A stretch of DNA of 64,000 nt from Billgrantia zhangzhouensis. Its GTDB lineage: Bacteria; Pseudomonadota; Gammaproteobacteria; Pseudomonadales; Halomonadaceae. Position numbers and translations under genes: made by a program. The stretch's first letter is position 1. Each line of letters starts with the position of its first letter. The notes beneath the pieces were generated by a model. The model saw only the letters and a list, made by a program, of their open reading frames with translations. It searched no databases and was not told the DNA's origin. Positions 61,903 through 64,000 of the stretch are shown piece by piece. The stretch is taken from positions 124,001 through 188,000 of the forward strand of contig NZ_JABFTT010000009.1 in the NCBI RefSeq assembly GCF_021404465.1, given 5' to 3'.

Positions 61903-62487
61903 ATGAAAATGGAATCCCTCAAGAAGCTCCACCAAAGTATGCGTGTGCTTGGTGTTGATATGCAGAAATTTCAGGTACGTTTAGGCGCGGCTGAGTTCGA
62001 CTGTCTTTTCTCCACTCGTGACGACCCTTTTGTCCTTGCTTTGACATCACGTGGGCTAAATCCTCGTTTTTTTCGGTTTGTCGTGAACCGCGGCTACTGG
62101 ATTCGTGACTATTTAGGAGATCTGTATGGACCCTTGGTTGAGGTGTTAAAAATTGATGGAAGCTCTGGGAAGCGTCTTGTTCCAAAGGACTTCCTTGTAC
62201 AGCTAGATGCTGCTATCCCTCATGCTGCGACCCAGCTTTGGGTGCCTGAACCGCATGTGATCGTTCAGCTGAGAGCTGACTTAGAAGAAGCTGGCCGCCC
62301 CTACTTCGATACATGGATTTACTGGGACTCAGAATCAAATCGATCACCGCGCAAAGAAAACATGGTAAAGACACTGGAGGCGTTGGGTCCTGAAGCACTT
62401 GAGTATTCGAAGCGAATGAATGCATCCAGCAAGTGGAGTATGACCCCGACTAGCCGTACCTGGAAAAGTGAGCGGAGGAGCACATAA
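61903..62487 (+). CDS. Uncharacterised protein of AT-richer segment
   Basis: 194 residues, soluble, with SLKKLHQSMRVLGVDMQKFQ at the start and EFDCLFSTRDDPFVLALTSRG and FFRFVVNRGYWI next. It resembles small DUF6037-like proteins, but that is weak. Codon use is richer in A/T than in neighbouring genes, and it sits at the edge next to the truncated nucleosidase, so it may be a passenger of an imported segment. Its tail (SSKWSMTPTSRTWKSERRS) looks disordered. Confidence 0.55.
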   Translation: MKMESLKKLHQSMRVLGVDMQKFQVRLGAAEFDCLFSTRDDPFVLALTSRGLNPRFFRFVVNRGYWIRDYLGDLYGPLVEVLKIDGSSGKRLVPKDFLVQLDAAIPHAATQLWVPEPHVIVQLRADLEEAGRPYFDTWIYWDSESNRSPRKENMVKTLEALGPEALEYSKRMNASSKWSMTPTSRTWKSERRST

Positions 62488-62504
62488 GATGCCGCCGTGA
62501 GGTC

Positions 62505-62871
62505 TGTCCACCATCTCGGCGGCGATGGCGGCATAGGCCTCGCCCGAGACGATGTTGGCCCCGGTGGAGAGCGTCGCCTCGGGAATGCCAGGAATGCGTA
62601 GTGGCAGGGGAACGATTGCCGGCAGGTCGAGAAAGGGCGTGGTGCCCTTTTCGAAGCCCTGCGGTGAGGCGTCCCTGCGGAGCAAGAGCGGCCAGGGCCG
62701 CGGTGAGCTCCACGGCCGCCTCCACCGGGCCGACACCGGTCATGGTCGGGGTAAAACGCTGCTTGAGATCGGGCCGTATTCGGCCTCGGCGGCCATCGCG
62801 AAGAGCACGTCGTGGCCGCCCAGTGCTGTCAATGTCGGCGGTATACGCCGTGCTGCGCTCATGCGTTCCAT
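62505..62871 (-). pseudogene. Truncated MTA/SAH nucleosidase pseudogene
   Basis: A second copy of the 56207 gene: it starts at ATG 62871 with its own N-terminus (RIPPTLTALGGHDVLFAMAAEAEYGP), loses a base near 62768, lacks about 100 bp between two AGGCGTCC repeats, and stops at 62505 before the active-site half. It begins five bases after the ABM gene stop, as a former operon partner. The end abuts the imported segment. Confidence 0.85.
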
Positions 62872-62875
62872 GGCC

Positions 62876-63208
62876 TCAGGCATCGCTATCGTTGCCGACT
62901 GTCTGAATGACCTCGAACCCCTCGAAGTTCGGCGGGCCCAGGTAGAGCCCCTCGCGCTTGCTCTGGCCGGCGTTGGCGTGGGCCTTGCGGAACGCCTCGG
63001 AGTGCGTCCAGGCCTCGAAATCCTCGCGCGAGCGCCACACGGTATGCGAGGCGTATAGCACGTGGTCTTCCTTCTCGGGGCCGCGCAGCATATGAAACTC
63101 GACGAAGCCGGGCAGGCCCTGCAGGTGGGTTTCCCGCTCCAGCCAGATCTGCTCGAACTCTTCCACTCGCTCGGGGTTGACCCGAAAACGATTCATGGCG
63201 ATGAACAC
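62876..63208 (-). CDS. HmoA-like ABM-domain protein, copy 2
   Basis: 110 residues, the same protein as at 28956 with few changes (for instance WRSREDFEAWTHSEAF against THSKVF). GTG 63208 follows AAGGAGC. The pair may be gene duplication or intragenomic exchange. This copy leads into the nucleosidase pseudogene. Confidence 0.82.
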   Translation of the reverse strand: MFIAMNRFRVNPERVEEFEQIWLERETHLQGLPGFVEFHMLRGPEKEDHVLYASHTVWRSREDFEAWTHSEAFRKAHANAGQSKREGLYLGPPNFEGFEVIQTVGNDSDA

Positions 63209-63307
63209 GATATTGCTCCTTGTGGTCAGCGACTGATGGTCACCGAACGACGATGACACCGACATCGGTAGTGGGCAAGGGATGAGCTGCTTTCCATACC
63301 ATGGGGG

Positions 63308-64000
63308 TCAATCGTATGACTGCGGCTCCATCCTCCAGCCCTGCTCAGTAGCGAGCAAGCGATCGGTCAAGCCGAGGTTATCCAGAAAGACGTCATCATG
63401 CGACACCACGATCAGTGCGCCCTGGTAGCTGCGCAGCATGGCCTCCAGAGCCTGTGCCGAGGGCAAATCCAGGTGGTTGTTCGGCTCATCGAGTAACAGC
63501 AGCTGCGGTGGCGTGTCGGCGTAGAGCAGGCAAGCGAGAGCTGCCTTCAACCGTTCACCACCGCTCAGTGACCCACTTGGCGTCGCTATCTTCGGCGCAT
63601 CGATCCCCAGTTGCGCCAAGCGCATGCGCAGGTCCGCCTCGGTCGCCGTGCGATTGGCCGAGCGTAACTGCTCGAGCACCGTCTTTTCCGGGGCCAGGTT
63701 CTCCAGTTGCTGGTCCAGATAGGCGCTCTCGGGCGTCACCTTGCAAACACCGGCCAAGGGCGTCACCTTGCCCGCCATCACGCGCAGCAAGGTGGATTTT
63801 CCACAGCCGTTGGGGCCGATGACACCCACGCGCTGCTGCCCGCTCACGATCAGGCTAGTAGAGCGGGTGGCTTGCGCGACGTAAGGCAGCTCCACGCCAT
63901 CCAGTTCGGCCACGCGACTTTTTGCTGGCGGCGCAACGGGGAGGTCATGCAGGGCGATGGGCGCCTCATCTTCGACATGCTGAGCGGCATCTTTCACGCC
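63308..64000 (-). CDS. ABC-F ATPase, C-terminal half (partial, runs off right edge)
   Basis: Contains the second ATPase domain: Walker A GPNGCGKST, signature SGGERLKAA, Walker B LLLLDEPNNHLD and switch His VVSHDD. A charged linker segment precedes it. ABC-F proteins act on ribosomes, not membranes, in translation control or antibiotic protection. The N-terminal domain lies beyond the window. No membrane part is seen. Confidence 0.85.
   Translation of the reverse strand, partial: GVKDAAQHVEDEAPIALHDLPVAPPAKSRVAELDGVELPYVAQATRSTSLIVSGQQRVGVIGPNGCGKSTLLRVMAGKVTPLAGVCKVTPESAYLDQQLENLAPEKTVLEQLRSANRTATEADLRMRLAQLGIDAPKIATPSGSLSGGERLKAALACLLYADTPPQLLLLDEPNNHLDLPSAQALEAMLRSYQGALIVVSHDDVFLDNLGLTDRLLATEQGWRMEPQSYD

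Overview
The window is GC-rich chromosomal DNA of a gammaproteobacterium. A Halomonas-type member of the Halomonadaceae fits best: secreted acidic proteins with PRC-barrel tails, an AmpR-like regulator beside a class D beta-lactamase, many TRAP/DMT/LysE/AzlCD transporters and the ybhP-clsB-ybhN lipid operon. This assignment rests on protein style, not on a marker gene. No rRNA, tRNA, integrase, transposase or CRISPR array was seen.

Layout. 1-21.2 kb is ordinary housekeeping and accessory DNA: a universal stress protein (cut by the left edge), two membrane acyltransferases, a secreted esterase, an MFS carrier, a tricorn-like protease, an exported peptidase-like hydrolase, a CBS protein, a phosphoesterase, a YegS-type lipid kinase, a quinone-oxidoreductase/proline-racemase-like pair, an S4-like membrane protein, arfB and the ampR/OXA pair. 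21.3-29.3 kb holds envelope proteins (DUF3618, two tandem PRC-barrel paralogues), an M42 peptidase and ybhP-clsB-ybhN. 29.5-31.1 kb is a hipBA module whose hipA is frameshifted near its end. 31.2-40 kb carries small metabolic and regulatory genes, ending in nfsA.

40.0-49.7 kb is a lower-GC catabolic island: a GntR regulator, three SDR dehydrogenases, a complete TRAP transporter, a delta-1-dehydrogenase-like flavoprotein and an Old Yellow Enzyme. It is bracketed by intact nfsA on the left and a ~98% identical, frameshifted 3' copy of nfsA on the right. It looks like an imported pathway for dehydrogenating an alicyclic organic acid.

50.4-56.9 kb returns to core genes: a MerR-controlled hydrolase, trxC, a Fic protein and an MTA/SAH nucleosidase. 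trxC and fic are preceded by the same compound palindromic operator.

57.0-62.5 kb holds the most unusual system. An AraC regulator is followed by a 67-residue peptide made almost entirely of GGTV repeats, a strong stem-loop, a radical SAM/SPASM enzyme, a PF10014-type 2-oxoglutarate/Fe(II) oxygenase and an AzlC/AzlD amino-acid exporter. All are on one strand and closely spaced. It reads as a RiPP-like pathway in which a Gly-Thr-Val repeat peptide is modified by a radical SAM enzyme and a hydroxylase. It lies between two nucleosidase copies, one of them a truncated pseudogene. The window ends in an ABM-domain gene, a near-copy of one at 29 kb, and a partial ABC-F ATPase.
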